Shown one piece after another: positions 10,949 to 20,025 of a stretch of DNA of 64,000 bases (position 1 is the first letter of the stretch; every line of letters starts with the position of its first letter). A program made the translations under genes and the position numbers. The notes below the pieces were generated by a model. That model did no database searches and was not told the origin of the DNA. It saw only the letters and a program-made list of their open reading frames with translations. The DNA is from Methylacidiphilum kamchatkense Kam1 (lineage in GTDB: Bacteria; Verrucomicrobiota; Verrucomicrobiia; Methylacidiphilales; Methylacidiphilaceae), in contig NZ_CP037899.1 in the NCBI RefSeq assembly GCF_007475525.1, positions 1,240,001 to 1,304,000 of the forward strand. Direction: 5' to 3'.

Positions 10949-11389
10949 TTATAGTTCCTTAGCATAAATTTCTCTTCCAAAAACGTTCCGAGTATGCATG
11001 ATCTTTGGAAAACTCTTTTCTAAGAATAAAATTTCAACCGTATCAAAACGAAAAGGTACAGAAGCTTTCTTTAAAAGCCTCAAATAGCCATAGGCAGCAG
11101 CAATCAGCCGGCTTTTTTCCTTCTGATCTATCCGCATCTGCCATTCTTCGCATGTGGCCGCATAACCGCTTTTCACCACTACAAACACGAGGCTTTGCTT
11201 CTCTCGGCATACAAGATCAAGTTTGTATCCTTCAATCGTTATATTTCTTAGAAGGATAACAAATCCTATTTTTCGAAGAAAACTTGCTGCCAGTTTTGCG
11301 GCTCGTTTTTCCACCCAAAGCTGAGCATTCAGAGGATCTTGCTTTAAGGGAAGTAGCCCAAGCAGAGGCAGCAAAAAGATCCTTCCCAT
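10949..11389 (-). CDS. YraN/UPF0102-like putative nuclease, active site altered
   Basis: A 146-residue protein that fits the YraN family: LWVEKRAAKLAASFLRKIGFVILLRN, then LDLVCREKQSLVFVVVKSG. The family is a restriction-endonuclease-like fold with the motif D...(E/V)xK, normally written LVFVEVK. Here the glutamate is replaced by valine (FVVVK), so nuclease activity is doubtful. It is adjacent to rnhB and rplS-trmD, the usual neighbourhood for yraN, which supports the assignment. The first 20 residues are hydrophobic and may be an overcalled start. Confidence 0.65.
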   Translation of the reverse strand: MGRIFLLPLLGLLPLKQDPLNAQLWVEKRAAKLAASFLRKIGFVILLRNITIEGYKLDLVCREKQSLVFVVVKSGYAATCEEWQMRIDQKEKSRLIAAAYGYLRLLKKASVPFRFDTVEILFLEKSFPKIMHTRNVFGREIYAKEL

Positions 11390-11529
11390 GGATACAATCA
11401 GTCCTTAGTATTAAATAGTAGGCCGATGCTCGTTTGAATTTGATGAGTTATTTCTAAATATAACGACGCTTCTAATTTCCAGGCTACCTGACAAAAGCAT
11501 TGGATGAGGGCCTAAAAAGCTCCTCTTTC

Positions 11530-12177
11530 TTACAAATAACCCTCATATTGACCGAAGAATTCTCTTTTCCTAAAAAAAGATTTTCTGTGAAAAGGGCTAA
11601 ATCCGTTTGCTTTTATTGCCTCAAAATGAGAAGGAGTACCATATCCCTTGTTTTTATCCCATCCGTAAGTTCTATAGAGAGATCCAAGCTTTGTCATCCA
11701 CAGGTCCCGGCTTACTTTAGCAACGAGCGATGCGGCAGCAATAGATGCTACTTTAGCATCTCCTTGAGCAATGGGAATGGAGGTAATTTCAATCCCTGGC
11801 AAATTCCATATTCCATCTATTAGCAGAAGATCAGGCTCGACATCAAGGCAACAAACCGCTCTTCTCATGGCCAACAAGCTTGCCTTATGAACATTGCATT
11901 TTTCTATCTCTTCGACCGAGGAAAAACCAAGCCCATACTTTATTTCAATTTCTTTGATCAGCCACCGAACAACCAATTCTCTCTGTTTCTCTCCTACGCT
12001 TTTGGAATCTTTCAAAGATTGATGGAAAGGCAGCTCCAGTGGTAAAATCACAGCCGCTGCAACGATTGGTCCAGCCAAAGCACCCCTGCCAACTTCATCA
12101 ATTCCTGCTATAAGCCTATACCCATCCCTAGCGAGGTTCTTTTCAAAAGTCAGATCGAGGGAGCCATACAGAGTCAA
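11530..12177 (-). CDS. rnhB: Ribonuclease HII
   Basis: A 215-residue RNase HII, which cuts RNA in RNA-DNA hybrids and removes misincorporated ribonucleotides. The N-terminal catalytic motif IAGIDEVGRGALAGP is present, then LKDSKSVGEKQRE and the later acidic residues in LLIDGIW and SIAAASLVAKVSRD. Its position next to rplS-trmD is a common bacterial order. Length is normal. Confidence 0.93.
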   Translation of the reverse strand: MTLYGSLDLTFEKNLARDGYRLIAGIDEVGRGALAGPIVAAAVILPLELPFHQSLKDSKSVGEKQRELVVRWLIKEIEIKYGLGFSSVEEIEKCNVHKASLLAMRRAVCCLDVEPDLLLIDGIWNLPGIEITSIPIAQGDAKVASIAAASLVAKVSRDLWMTKLGSLYRTYGWDKNKGYGTPSHFEAIKANGFSPFHRKSFFRKREFFGQYEGYL

Positions 12178-12208
12178 CGAACGACCTTTTTCCCCTTATT
12201 CCCCTATG

Positions 12209-12553
12209 TTATTTTTTCATCCCAAGCATCGCTTCTTTGCCCTTTTGTTTCCGTAAATAATAGAGTCTTGCCCTTCTTACCTTAGGTGCCTTCTTTTCAA
12301 CAATGATCTTTTCGATAGCAGGAGAATGCAATTTAAAATTCCGCTCAATCCCTTCTCCATAACTAATTTTTCTGACAATAAAAGACTCATTAATTCCCCT
12401 GCCTTTCCGACTAATGACAATGCCAGAAAAAGATTGGATTCTTTCCTTTTCTCCTTCCACGACCTTGGTCATCACCGTAACAAAATCCCCCCGAGAAAAG
12501 AAAGGGATGTCTTTTCTTAGCTGAGTTGATTCAATTTTTTCAATCAGATTCAT
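12209..12553 (-). CDS. rplS: 50S ribosomal protein L19
   Basis: A 114-residue L19, which lies at the 30S-50S interface. The core FFSRGDFVTVMTKVVEGEKERIQ and GIVISRKGRGINESF, with C-terminal KVRRARLYYLRKQKGKEA, are diagnostic. Its start overlaps the trmD stop by 14 nt, so translation is probably coupled. Confidence 0.96.
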   Translation of the reverse strand: MNLIEKIESTQLRKDIPFFSRGDFVTVMTKVVEGEKERIQSFSGIVISRKGRGINESFIVRKISYGEGIERNFKLHSPAIEKIIVEKKAPKVRRARLYYLRKQKGKEAMLGMKK

Positions 12554-13247
12554 ATTGAGTCTCCTTTTTCTTAGCTTCCCACAGATCTTTTCGAAATTTT
12601 TCAGTTTTTTCTTCCGCTAGCCGTTTTCTCCATGTACTAATTGCTTTGTGGTTTCCCGACAGAAGCACCTCTGGAACCTCCCAATCCCTAAATTTTCTAG
12701 GCCGGGTATACTGGGGAGCTTCAAGTAACATATCTTTAAAAGATTCGTCAAGAACCGAATTTTCGTTGCCTAAAACCCCTGGGATCAACCTCACCACACT
12801 ATCTATAATAACAAGGGTGGCAATCGTTCCATTACTAAGTATATAGTCCCCAATACAAATCTCTAAGTCTACAAGCTGATCTATCACCCGCTGATCCACC
12901 CCTTCATACTGTCCGCAAATAAAAATCAACCGTTGTTTGCTCGCTAAGCTAGCAGCCAATTTTTGGCTAAACGGCAAGCCGGACGGAGAAGGAAATACAA
13001 CCGTATCTTTTTCCTTATCATATCCTATGGCTTCCATAGCATCAAATATTGGCTCACATTTCAAGACCATTCCAGGACCCCCTCCATAGGGCCTATCGTC
13101 TACCGTCCTATGCTTGTCCTTTGCATAATCTCTCAACTGATGGATAAAAAGACGCAACAACCCTTTTTTGATAGCTTGTTTTAGAATTCCTTCTCCTGAA
13201 GCAGCCTCAACGATTTTAGGACACAGGGTGATTACATCAATTCTCAC
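12540..13247 (-). CDS. trmD: tRNA (guanine-N1)-methyltransferase
   Basis: A 235-residue TrmD that methylates G37 of tRNAs reading CNN codons. It shows the N-terminal MRIDVITLCPKI, the loop DDRPYGGGPGMVLK, and the knot region ICGQYEGVDQRVID followed by IGDYILSNG, which form the trefoil-knot SAM site. It sits in the standard rpsP-trmD-rplS order. Confidence 0.96.
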   Translation of the reverse strand: MRIDVITLCPKIVEAASGEGILKQAIKKGLLRLFIHQLRDYAKDKHRTVDDRPYGGGPGMVLKCEPIFDAMEAIGYDKEKDTVVFPSPSGLPFSQKLAASLASKQRLIFICGQYEGVDQRVIDQLVDLEICIGDYILSNGTIATLVIIDSVVRLIPGVLGNENSVLDESFKDMLLEAPQYTRPRKFRDWEVPEVLLSGNHKAISTWRKRLAEEKTEKFRKDLWEAKKKETQYESD

Positions 13248-13346
13248 TTTACCAGAGAAAAGAATGGATCTTTTCTCGTTTGTTTATTTCTCTATGTACG
13301 GATCGATTTATTTTATCTACAAAATATCCCCAGTTTCAAATCTCAT

Positions 13347-13604
13347 TCAATGAACGGCGACGTTCTTTGATGCTTTCTTTATAAGATGATTGACAGTTTC
13401 TGTTGGCTTTGCCCCCTTCTGAAGCCAATATTCCACTCGCTCCATCTTAAGTTTGCAAAAATCTGGCCCCTCAGCCATTGGATTATAAAATCCAACTTCT
13501 TCTAAATACTTGCCATTAGCAGGCCACCTCTTTTCTGCTACAACAATTCTATAAACGGGCCTACCTTTCTTTCCTTCCCGACGTAATCTAATTACTACAG
13601 CCAT
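13347..13604 (-). CDS. rpsP: 30S ribosomal protein S16
   Basis: An 85-residue S16 beginning MAVVIRLRREGKKGRPVYRI and containing VEKRWPANGKYLEEVGFYNP, both diagnostic. It is the first gene of the rpsP-trmD-rplS ribosomal cluster and lies about 100 nt downstream of ffh, with which it is often grouped. No C-terminal extension is present. Confidence 0.96.
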   Translation of the reverse strand: MAVVIRLRREGKKGRPVYRIVVAEKRWPANGKYLEEVGFYNPMAEGPDFCKLKMERVEYWLQKGAKPTETVNHLIKKASKNVAVH

Positions 13605-13711
13605 AGCTATCGTTCCTTATGAAAGTATTGATAAAAACTCTATTTATTCGTACCAAATCTTCAATCTAAAGAAAAAATAAACTATATAAATGGAAAGATA
13701 AAAAACAAGCT

Positions 13712-15025
13712 TTAGTTTTTAAAAAAAGGAAACTTGAAGCCTTCTTTAGAAGCAGAAAACTTTTTGATTAGTTTTCGGACAGAATCAAATCGTCTTAAAA
13801 ACTCATTGATCTCCGGGACAGTAGTCCCACTGCCTTTAGCTATTCTTAATTTTCTTTTGCCATTGATTATGTCAGGATTTTTTCTTTCTTCAGGCGTCAT
13901 GGAAAGGACAATGGCTTCAATCCTTTTGAGTTTTTTGTCATCGATCTCAATCTGTCCCTTCCCTGGGAATCCAGGCAGATAAGACAAAAGTTGGTCCAAT
14001 GGTCCTAGCTTTTTAAGCATTCGCATTTGGACAAGAAAGTCGTCTAATCCGAATTGCTTGGAACGTATTTTCTTTTCGATTTCAGCAAGCGACTCTTCTT
14101 TTATCTGGGCTTCCACTTTCTCAACAAAAGAAACAATATCTCCAAATCCAAAGAGCCGATCGACCAATCGTTCCGCCCGGAATGGCTCAAAAGCCTCAAC
14201 CTTTTCTCCCGTCCCTAAAAACAAAACGGAGAGTCCTGTGACTTTCTTAACAGAAAAGGCAGCTCCTCCTCTGGCATCCCCATCAAATTTCGAAAGGATC
14301 AACCCCGAAACAGGAATTTTTTCAAGGAAAGCCTTGACGATGTCTACCCCCTTTTGGCCAGTTGCCGAATCAATCACAAGAAGGACTTCCTGAGGAAGAA
14401 CCACAGAATAGGCAAGCTGTAATTCTTTTAGAAGCTCTTCGTCTAAATCTAGCCTCCCTGCTGTATCATAGATGACGACTGATAACCGATCTTGCTTTGT
14501 CTGCTCTAGGGCTCTCGAAAGGAAAGCTTCTATTTTTTCCTCTTTTTCTGGAGCATACACCGGAACATCAATCTGCGAAGCAAGCTTGGTTAGCTGCTCT
14601 CTAGCAGCTGGCCGCGTTAGATCCGCTGCCACAAGCCCTACCCTTTCCTTGTTCTTTTTGCACCATAAAGCAAGTTTAGCGGCTGTGGTCGTTTTTCCAG
14701 ACCCGTTTAACCCACACAGTAAGATTCTTAAAGGCCGTTCAGTCGATAATCCCTGTTTTTCTGAAGCAAGATATTCAATGAGAGCATCATGAAAAATCTT
14801 GATGAATTGATCCCCAGGCCGAATGCTTTCCAAGACTTTTGTACCTAGAGCCTTTTGTTTGACTTCTTCACAAATATCCCTAACGACCTGATAATGAACA
14901 TCAGCAGCTAAAAGAGCCAACCTAATTTCCCTTATGGCTCCAGAAATATTCTCTTCACTGAGTTTTCCATAGCCTCTTAGATTCTTAAAAAGCGACTGCA
15001 GTTTTTGCTGTAAAAGCTCTAACAT
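13712..15025 (-). CDS. ffh: Signal recognition particle protein Ffh
   Basis: A 437-residue SRP54 GTPase that targets membrane proteins to the translocon with 4.5S RNA and FtsY. The N domain is followed by G1 LCGLNGSGKTTTAAKLA, DTAGRLDLDE, and G4 LSKFDGDARGGAA. The M domain (from about residue 290) has the RNA-binding segment but ends soon after residue 430. It is 8 nt upstream of rpsP's side of the operon and directly downstream of pafA. Confidence 0.95.
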   Translation of the reverse strand: MLELLQQKLQSLFKNLRGYGKLSEENISGAIREIRLALLAADVHYQVVRDICEEVKQKALGTKVLESIRPGDQFIKIFHDALIEYLASEKQGLSTERPLRILLCGLNGSGKTTTAAKLALWCKKNKERVGLVAADLTRPAAREQLTKLASQIDVPVYAPEKEEKIEAFLSRALEQTKQDRLSVVIYDTAGRLDLDEELLKELQLAYSVVLPQEVLLVIDSATGQKGVDIVKAFLEKIPVSGLILSKFDGDARGGAAFSVKKVTGLSVLFLGTGEKVEAFEPFRAERLVDRLFGFGDIVSFVEKVEAQIKEESLAEIEKKIRSKQFGLDDFLVQMRMLKKLGPLDQLLSYLPGFPGKGQIEIDDKKLKRIEAIVLSMTPEERKNPDIINGKRKLRIAKGSGTTVPEINEFLRRFDSVRKLIKKFSASKEGFKFPFFKN

Positions 15026-15032
15026 AAATCAT

Positions 15033-16424
15033 CTACCAATGGATTGTATCAAAATACGGTCGTTTTGTCGTCTTTGGCATAACGCAGATAAAAGGATCAT
15101 CTAACGAATAATATTTCGAATTACCTATTTGAACATAATCCCAATCGATCACATAGGAAACATTTTCTTTAGCCAACTGTCTCATGAGCAGGCTGCGAAC
15201 ATAGGCTCTCGTATTTTTTGGAGGTTCTGCAAGATAGTTATTCTGTGGCCATGCGGGTAAAGCAAGATCCTCATAACTAGTATTGGGAAGAAGCCAGACA
15301 AAATTTTTTTTCCTATCGATCTGATGATATTCTAAATCCAAACTATCAAGCCAGGGATCATCCCAAGCTATCTTTTCTTGCCTACAAAAAGATTCGAGCA
15401 AAAAGCGCTTGGTGATCCAGTCTACTTTCCCAATCAGTTTTTCTTGATTCCCAGCTAATCCTTCCAGCACTTCTTTCCAAGCTTTTAAAACCCACAGCGC
15501 ATCTTCATCTTTTTCATCCAGTTTTTCAGCCTGAAGATAATACTCAGAAAGCACGTCCACAGGCGTCCACTTCCTCCCATCAGCCAATTCAATCAAACAA
15601 TCCGCCGTCGCTGCATGAGAAACAGCTTGCATTGTTTTTACGGGATCGGCAAAAGCAATCTTTGGCAGCATTCGGCATTCTAAAAGATCCAAAACGAGCG
15701 AGGTGGTTCCTACTTTTAAAGCTTGAGAAAAGGGAAGAATGTTGGAATCACCCAATAGCAGGTGAAGTCTACGAAATCTACAGGGATCGCTCAAGGGTTC
15801 GTCGCGGGCATTGATCAGCGCTCTGTTAAATTGAACCCATTCATAAATTTCGGTTTGTATGTAATCTGCCCGCTGCATGATTTGAAAAGGAACGGTTTTG
15901 CCATCCTTCTTATTGTATTTTTTTGCAGTCAACACACTGCCCACCCGACCGCTTCCCACCATCAGTCCTCTGATCGCAAGAAATGCCAACAGGGATTCCA
16001 CGTTTTGCTGAGTCAAAGGGGCGTTACGCCGAAGGAGATAATTTTCATGGCAACCAAACGTCGCCCCCGTATAATGATCAATGTTATTCTTGATAAAAGA
16101 AACGCTCTCACTCAACCCCAATTCATCCAATGCCGTTTGCAACAATCGCTCTCCTGCATAATCAGAAGCCACAAGATCGGCAAGATTTTTGCATTCTGAA
16201 GTACAATACTCCACATGCCCCATATCAATATAGAGCCTGCCGCCATTGAACAAAAATCCTCCATTTCCTGCGGGCTCATCGTAATCCCTATCATGAATAT
16301 CAATTAACCCAATTTTTTTTTCTAAAATAAGATAATCTTTCACCTGTTCTGGAACTGATAGTGGATCAGCCCCATGATTGAACAGACACCCATATTCGGT
16401 TTCGATGCCTACGATTCGCTTCAT
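15033..16424 (-). CDS. pafA: PafA-like ligase for the UBact modifier
   Basis: A 463-residue member of the Pup ligase/deamidase family (carboxylate-amine ligase fold). It begins MKRIVGIETEYG and has GGRLYIDMGHVEYCTSEC, which matches the ATP/Mg site of PafA. It lacks the DARGF segment of the depupylase loop seen in the paralog at 18456-20003, so I assign it as the ligase. It would join the C-terminal glutamate of the UBact protein to lysines on target proteins. It is the last gene of the cluster ARC-dop-UBact-prcB-prcA-pafA. Confidence 0.88.
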   Translation of the reverse strand: MKRIVGIETEYGCLFNHGADPLSVPEQVKDYLILEKKIGLIDIHDRDYDEPAGNGGFLFNGGRLYIDMGHVEYCTSECKNLADLVASDYAGERLLQTALDELGLSESVSFIKNNIDHYTGATFGCHENYLLRRNAPLTQQNVESLLAFLAIRGLMVGSGRVGSVLTAKKYNKKDGKTVPFQIMQRADYIQTEIYEWVQFNRALINARDEPLSDPCRFRRLHLLLGDSNILPFSQALKVGTTSLVLDLLECRMLPKIAFADPVKTMQAVSHAATADCLIELADGRKWTPVDVLSEYYLQAEKLDEKDEDALWVLKAWKEVLEGLAGNQEKLIGKVDWITKRFLLESFCRQEKIAWDDPWLDSLDLEYHQIDRKKNFVWLLPNTSYEDLALPAWPQNNYLAEPPKNTRAYVRSLLMRQLAKENVSYVIDWDYVQIGNSKYYSLDDPFICVMPKTTKRPYFDTIHW

Positions 16425-16465
16425 TGAAAAATCATCCTTTTTATTATCAGCTATAAAACTACCTC

Positions 16466-17233
16466 CTATGAGGGTGAGGAAAAGCCCAACAAAGCATCAT
16501 TGCCAACCGTAAAACTCTGCCGGTCATAATAGTTCCTATCCAAAAGCACAATTTCATAGTCTGCAAGCGTCGTTACTTCCATCTTTTCTTCAACCAATCG
16601 TAATCCCTCTGTCAAAGTGCTTTTCAAAGATTCCGGCTCAGATGCCCATAATATTAGTTTTATAGTATAGAGAACCATTTCTTTAAGGCTCTTCCATTCC
16701 AACGGGCCAAGGCTTTCTCTTTCTGTCCGAAACTTTTCCATTATTTCCTTTTTGCCACTGATCAAGAGTCCCTTGCTCATATCCCTGCCAAAACTGGTCC
16801 AGTAGCTTCCGTCATAGTCAACAATCCATCCTTCGTCCTTTTCGAGCTTTTCTCCAAGTTCAACAAACAAGCACCTAAAAAGAAAAGGAGCAGAAAAAAT
16901 CTGCTCAAATGCATTTTTAAGGCCTACCGCTAGACTGTAGGTCACAATCCGCCGAGCCGAAACATCTTCTCTAGATCTCGTAAAGCCTTCCAGATGAGCC
17001 AACTCAATGGCTGATTGCCTAATCTTTTCCATATCCGCCGGATGGCCTATACACCCCATAGCTAAGTGATCATAAATCTCATATATTTTAGGAGTGCCTG
17101 CTCGTTTCGTCGCAAGGATTATCCCTGGCTCACCGTTAACAACAGCTAGTGGCAGCGCAGCTTGCAGTTGATCTTCAATATACTCTCTTCTGTTCGCAAT
17201 GGCTTCCAGCCATCTGTAAGGCTCCTCTATCAC
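16466..17233 (-). CDS. prcA: Proteasome alpha subunit
   Basis: A 255-residue alpha-type 20S proteasome subunit. There is no catalytic N-terminal threonine. The segment GIILATKRAGTPKIYEIYDHLAMGCIG resembles actinobacterial PrcA, as does IELAHLEGFTRSREDVSARRIV. Alpha rings gate the beta rings and dock the ARC/Mpa ATPase. A gap of 163 nt separates it from prcB, unusually wide for this cluster. Confidence 0.9.
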   Translation of the reverse strand: MIEEPYRWLEAIANRREYIEDQLQAALPLAVVNGEPGIILATKRAGTPKIYEIYDHLAMGCIGHPADMEKIRQSAIELAHLEGFTRSREDVSARRIVTYSLAVGLKNAFEQIFSAPFLFRCLFVELGEKLEKDEGWIVDYDGSYWTSFGRDMSKGLLISGKKEIMEKFRTERESLGPLEWKSLKEMVLYTIKLILWASEPESLKSTLTEGLRLVEEKMEVTTLADYEIVLLDRNYYDRQSFTVGNDALLGFSSPS

Positions 17234-17396
17234 AACATTATCTCCTTTTATTTATATAAAGCTTTTATAGATTAAAAACAAAACCTTCTCTTGTCGATGT
17301 TCAAAAGAAAGCATAAAGATGAAAAGTTAATGATGGGGAAAAAGATAGTGGAAGCTCCGTGCTAAAAAGGCAAAAGAATAATGGGAACTGCTGAAG

Positions 17397-18233
17397 CTAT
17401 CCGGCTTCAGCAAACAGTTGTGCTAGCCTTTCTTCAGCTACTTCGACCACGCCACTTTTTTTCAATAGTTTTACCTGTGGATAGATTCTATTCCTTCGAT
17501 TGACTCCCCCAGTAGCCGTATCCGACTCGGCAGCAATGTCTAATAGCTGTAAGGCAAGCCTAATAGCTTCATCCTCATTCCTTTCTATACTTGGCTTTCC
17601 ACTCCATCTGTTAATATACTGCAGAATGCTTCGAACAGCAGGAGAGCCAGACCCGGAGGCCGCAAAATCTACGGTCTGAAACTGAGCTCCCAAAGCATCG
17701 TAAAAATAAATAGTCGGCTCCTCCTTACCAAAGGGATCTGCCAAGGCAAGCAACGGCACCACAATCCCAATGCCTTGCAAGGATAAAGCCATGTTATCCT
17801 TCAGTAACTTGCTAACCATTCTTACCTTGGCAGCAACACTAAGAGGCTGAAGCTGGCTTCTTCGATAAAACTCAAAGGAATGCTGAAGGACTCTGGCAAT
17901 CTCAAAAGCCGTTGCGGGCGTGCCCGCTATGGCTAAAATCGTGTTTCGGTCAATTGAAATCACTTTTTCAGCTCGTTCATGAATAACAAGATTGCCCGCC
18001 GTTGCCCTCCGATCCCCTGCTACAATCACTCCTTCTTTATAATAAAAGGCTAAAATTGTTGTTGATTCTACCCATACCCTTTCCGAAGTCGGTTTTGTGG
18101 GAAGCTCAGCGGCAGCAGGAAAAGGAAAGACTATGCCACTTTCCCTCAGTAACGACACAAAATCCCCTTTTAGTCTTTCCTCTCTGCCCGCTTCAACAGG
18201 CGAAGAAAACCTTAGATGTGGGTTTTGATTCAC
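17397..18233 (-). CDS. prcB: Proteasome beta subunit (proteolytic)
   Basis: A 278-residue beta-type subunit with a propeptide of about 57 residues. Cleavage would expose the nucleophilic threonine of TTILAFYYKEGV (Thr58). The following GVIVAGDRRATAGN and the SGSGSPAV segment are typical of active beta subunits. The start is a GTG that overlaps the UBact stop (GTGA), showing strong translational coupling with the modifier gene. The acidic/basic propeptide has no recognisable other domain. Confidence 0.92.
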   Translation of the reverse strand: MNQNPHLRFSSPVEAGREERLKGDFVSLLRESGIVFPFPAAAELPTKPTSERVWVESTTILAFYYKEGVIVAGDRRATAGNLVIHERAEKVISIDRNTILAIAGTPATAFEIARVLQHSFEFYRRSQLQPLSVAAKVRMVSKLLKDNMALSLQGIGIVVPLLALADPFGKEEPTIYFYDALGAQFQTVDFAASGSGSPAVRSILQYINRWSGKPSIERNEDEAIRLALQLLDIAAESDTATGGVNRRNRIYPQVKLLKKSGVVEVAEERLAQLFAEAG

Positions 18234-18439
18234 TCTCCAGTCCTCTGCCTGTAGCGGCGCGCTTGGTCAGGGTCGACTTTGCGCATACGCTTAAGAATTT
18301 CTTCTGTGTTCGGTTTTTCTACTTGTGGAGCCTGTGGTCCAGGGCCACTGCCTCCTCCTGGTCCTGGAGCCGGAATAACCTGTTTGTTTTTCTGTCCTTG
18401 CTCAGGCATGAGCATGATTACCTCCATGTTGTTTTTCAT
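18230..18439 (-). CDS. ubact: UBact, Pup-like protein modifier
   Basis: A 69-residue small protein between dop and prcB. Its middle is a Gly/Pro-rich disordered stretch (APGPGGGSGPGPQAP). Its C-terminal third is helical and basic and ends RRYRQRTGE, matching the UBact family, whose conserved C-terminal glutamate is the conjugation site. UBact was described as the Pup counterpart in Gram-negative bacteria such as Verrucomicrobia and Nitrospirae. The terminal residue is already Glu, so no deamidation by Dop would be needed before ligation. Later Met codons (residues 5, 9 and 11) are also possible starts. Confidence 0.88.
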   Translation of the reverse strand: MKNNMEVIMLMPEQGQKNKQVIPAPGPGGGSGPGPQAPQVEKPNTEEILKRMRKVDPDQARRYRQRTGE

Positions 18440-18455
18440 TGTTTGTACAATTTAA

Positions 18456-20003
18456 TCAATTCCCCATGGGCTTCAAATTCAAGTTCTTTACGATGTCCCC
18501 CACGCTTTTCGCATTATCGATCACTTCGCAATAGACCTCCAGATCCACTCCTGGAAAAGCAGAGGCTAAATCCAGTCTATAGGTCTGCCCATTGAACCGA
18601 AAGGCAATATAATCCCATTGGACGTTAATAAGATCTTTTGAAAATCTCTGGATACATTTGCCTCGAACAAAGGCCCGAGACGAGGAAGGAGGCTGTTGTA
18701 TAGCCTGACAAATGTCTTCATCAGTCGTTAATCGGATAATATCCCCTGCAGACTCCAAAGCGTAAAACAAGCCTCGGCTCCGATCAACCAGATGATACTC
18801 CAAATCAAGACTTTGAAGCCAAGGATCTTCCCAAGAAAGGTTCTGATCCTCCCGAAATGTCTGCAGTAGCCAGAACTTCGCCATCCAATCCAATCGGTCT
18901 TTCAACGCATAGGGATTGGTTGCCAAAGTTTGAAGGGTCTCTTTCCATGCCTTCCATACTTTTTCTTTTTCCGGATGATCTAAATCCACATACCGGGCAA
19001 CCCAATCTGCGTAGTCACTCTGCAGTTCAATGGCCGTGGTCCTCCCTCCCTGCGCTAGTTCTATTTCCCAGCGGAACTTCGGATCACGCGAGATGCTACG
19101 GTGTGCATAGAGCGGATCAGCCAAAAAGAATCTTTTAGGGATACGCTCATACTGCAAGGCTTCTAAGACTAAGGCAGTAGTTCCTACCTTGAGCCAAGTT
19201 GAAAATTCTGAAAGATTCGCATCGCCAAGAATCACATGAAACCTTCGATACAGCTTCGGATTGGCATGCGGTTCATCCCGAGTATTGATGATCGGCCGAC
19301 GATTCATTGTATCAATCCCGACAAGCTCCGTGAAAAAATCGGCTCGCTGTGAGATCTGATAGCCTCCTGGCATCCCATGATCTTCTCTTTCCCATCCAAG
19401 TTTTCCTGCTCCCGCATAGATCTGTCGGGTAATCAAAAAGGGAAGCATGCCTTCGACAAGCCTATCCCAAGGAATGAGACGGGGGATCAAATAGTTTTCA
19501 TGGCACCCGTAACTGTGACCAGCAAAATCCGTATTGTTTTTGTACATGCAAACGGTATGGCGTCTTTTTTTACTGGATGCCTTGGCACATTCTTCCAATA
19601 TCCTTTCTCCGGCTTTATCCTGAGCAATCAGTTCGATCAGCGTCGAACATTCCGCTGTGGAATATTCCGGGTGGGTATGATCGTTATAAAGTCTAGCCCC
19701 GTTGCGCAGGACAAAATCACTCTTTATTTCTTCAAAACTATAGGGTCTTTGTCGATCTTGAGAAAAAAAGTTGGCTTCATCCGCATCCTGCCGCAATTCC
19801 CTTGCCCGAAATCCTCTAGCATCTTGATGAGGATCTTCTTTGGTATAATCCCAAAGGTTTGGACTGCCAAGCTGAGAGGCAGAACGGACTAAATGAATCG
19901 ACTCTTCGACAACATCAATATCGGCATTCTCTAAAACAGAAATCCCAAATTCAGTTTCTAACCCAAAATACACTGACCAGGGCACAAGCCTCTTTTTTTC
20001 CAT
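18456..20003 (-). CDS. dop: Dop-like depupylase (UBact-removing enzyme)
   Basis: A 515-residue paralog of PafA. The N-terminal FGLETEFGISV and the segment WDYTKEDPHQDARGF are hallmarks of Dop; the latter lies at the start of the Dop loop. The acid/Mg motif HPEYSTAEC is also present. Dop removes Pup from substrates in actinobacteria; here it should act on UBact conjugates. It is 16 nt upstream of the UBact gene and 22 nt downstream of the ATPase gene, as in mycobacterial clusters. Confidence 0.88.
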   Translation of the reverse strand: MEKKRLVPWSVYFGLETEFGISVLENADIDVVEESIHLVRSASQLGSPNLWDYTKEDPHQDARGFRARELRQDADEANFFSQDRQRPYSFEEIKSDFVLRNGARLYNDHTHPEYSTAECSTLIELIAQDKAGERILEECAKASSKKRRHTVCMYKNNTDFAGHSYGCHENYLIPRLIPWDRLVEGMLPFLITRQIYAGAGKLGWEREDHGMPGGYQISQRADFFTELVGIDTMNRRPIINTRDEPHANPKLYRRFHVILGDANLSEFSTWLKVGTTALVLEALQYERIPKRFFLADPLYAHRSISRDPKFRWEIELAQGGRTTAIELQSDYADWVARYVDLDHPEKEKVWKAWKETLQTLATNPYALKDRLDWMAKFWLLQTFREDQNLSWEDPWLQSLDLEYHLVDRSRGLFYALESAGDIIRLTTDEDICQAIQQPPSSSRAFVRGKCIQRFSKDLINVQWDYIAFRFNGQTYRLDLASAFPGVDLEVYCEVIDNAKSVGDIVKNLNLKPMGN

Positions 20004-20025
20004 AAAACTTCACTTCTTTTTTTTA

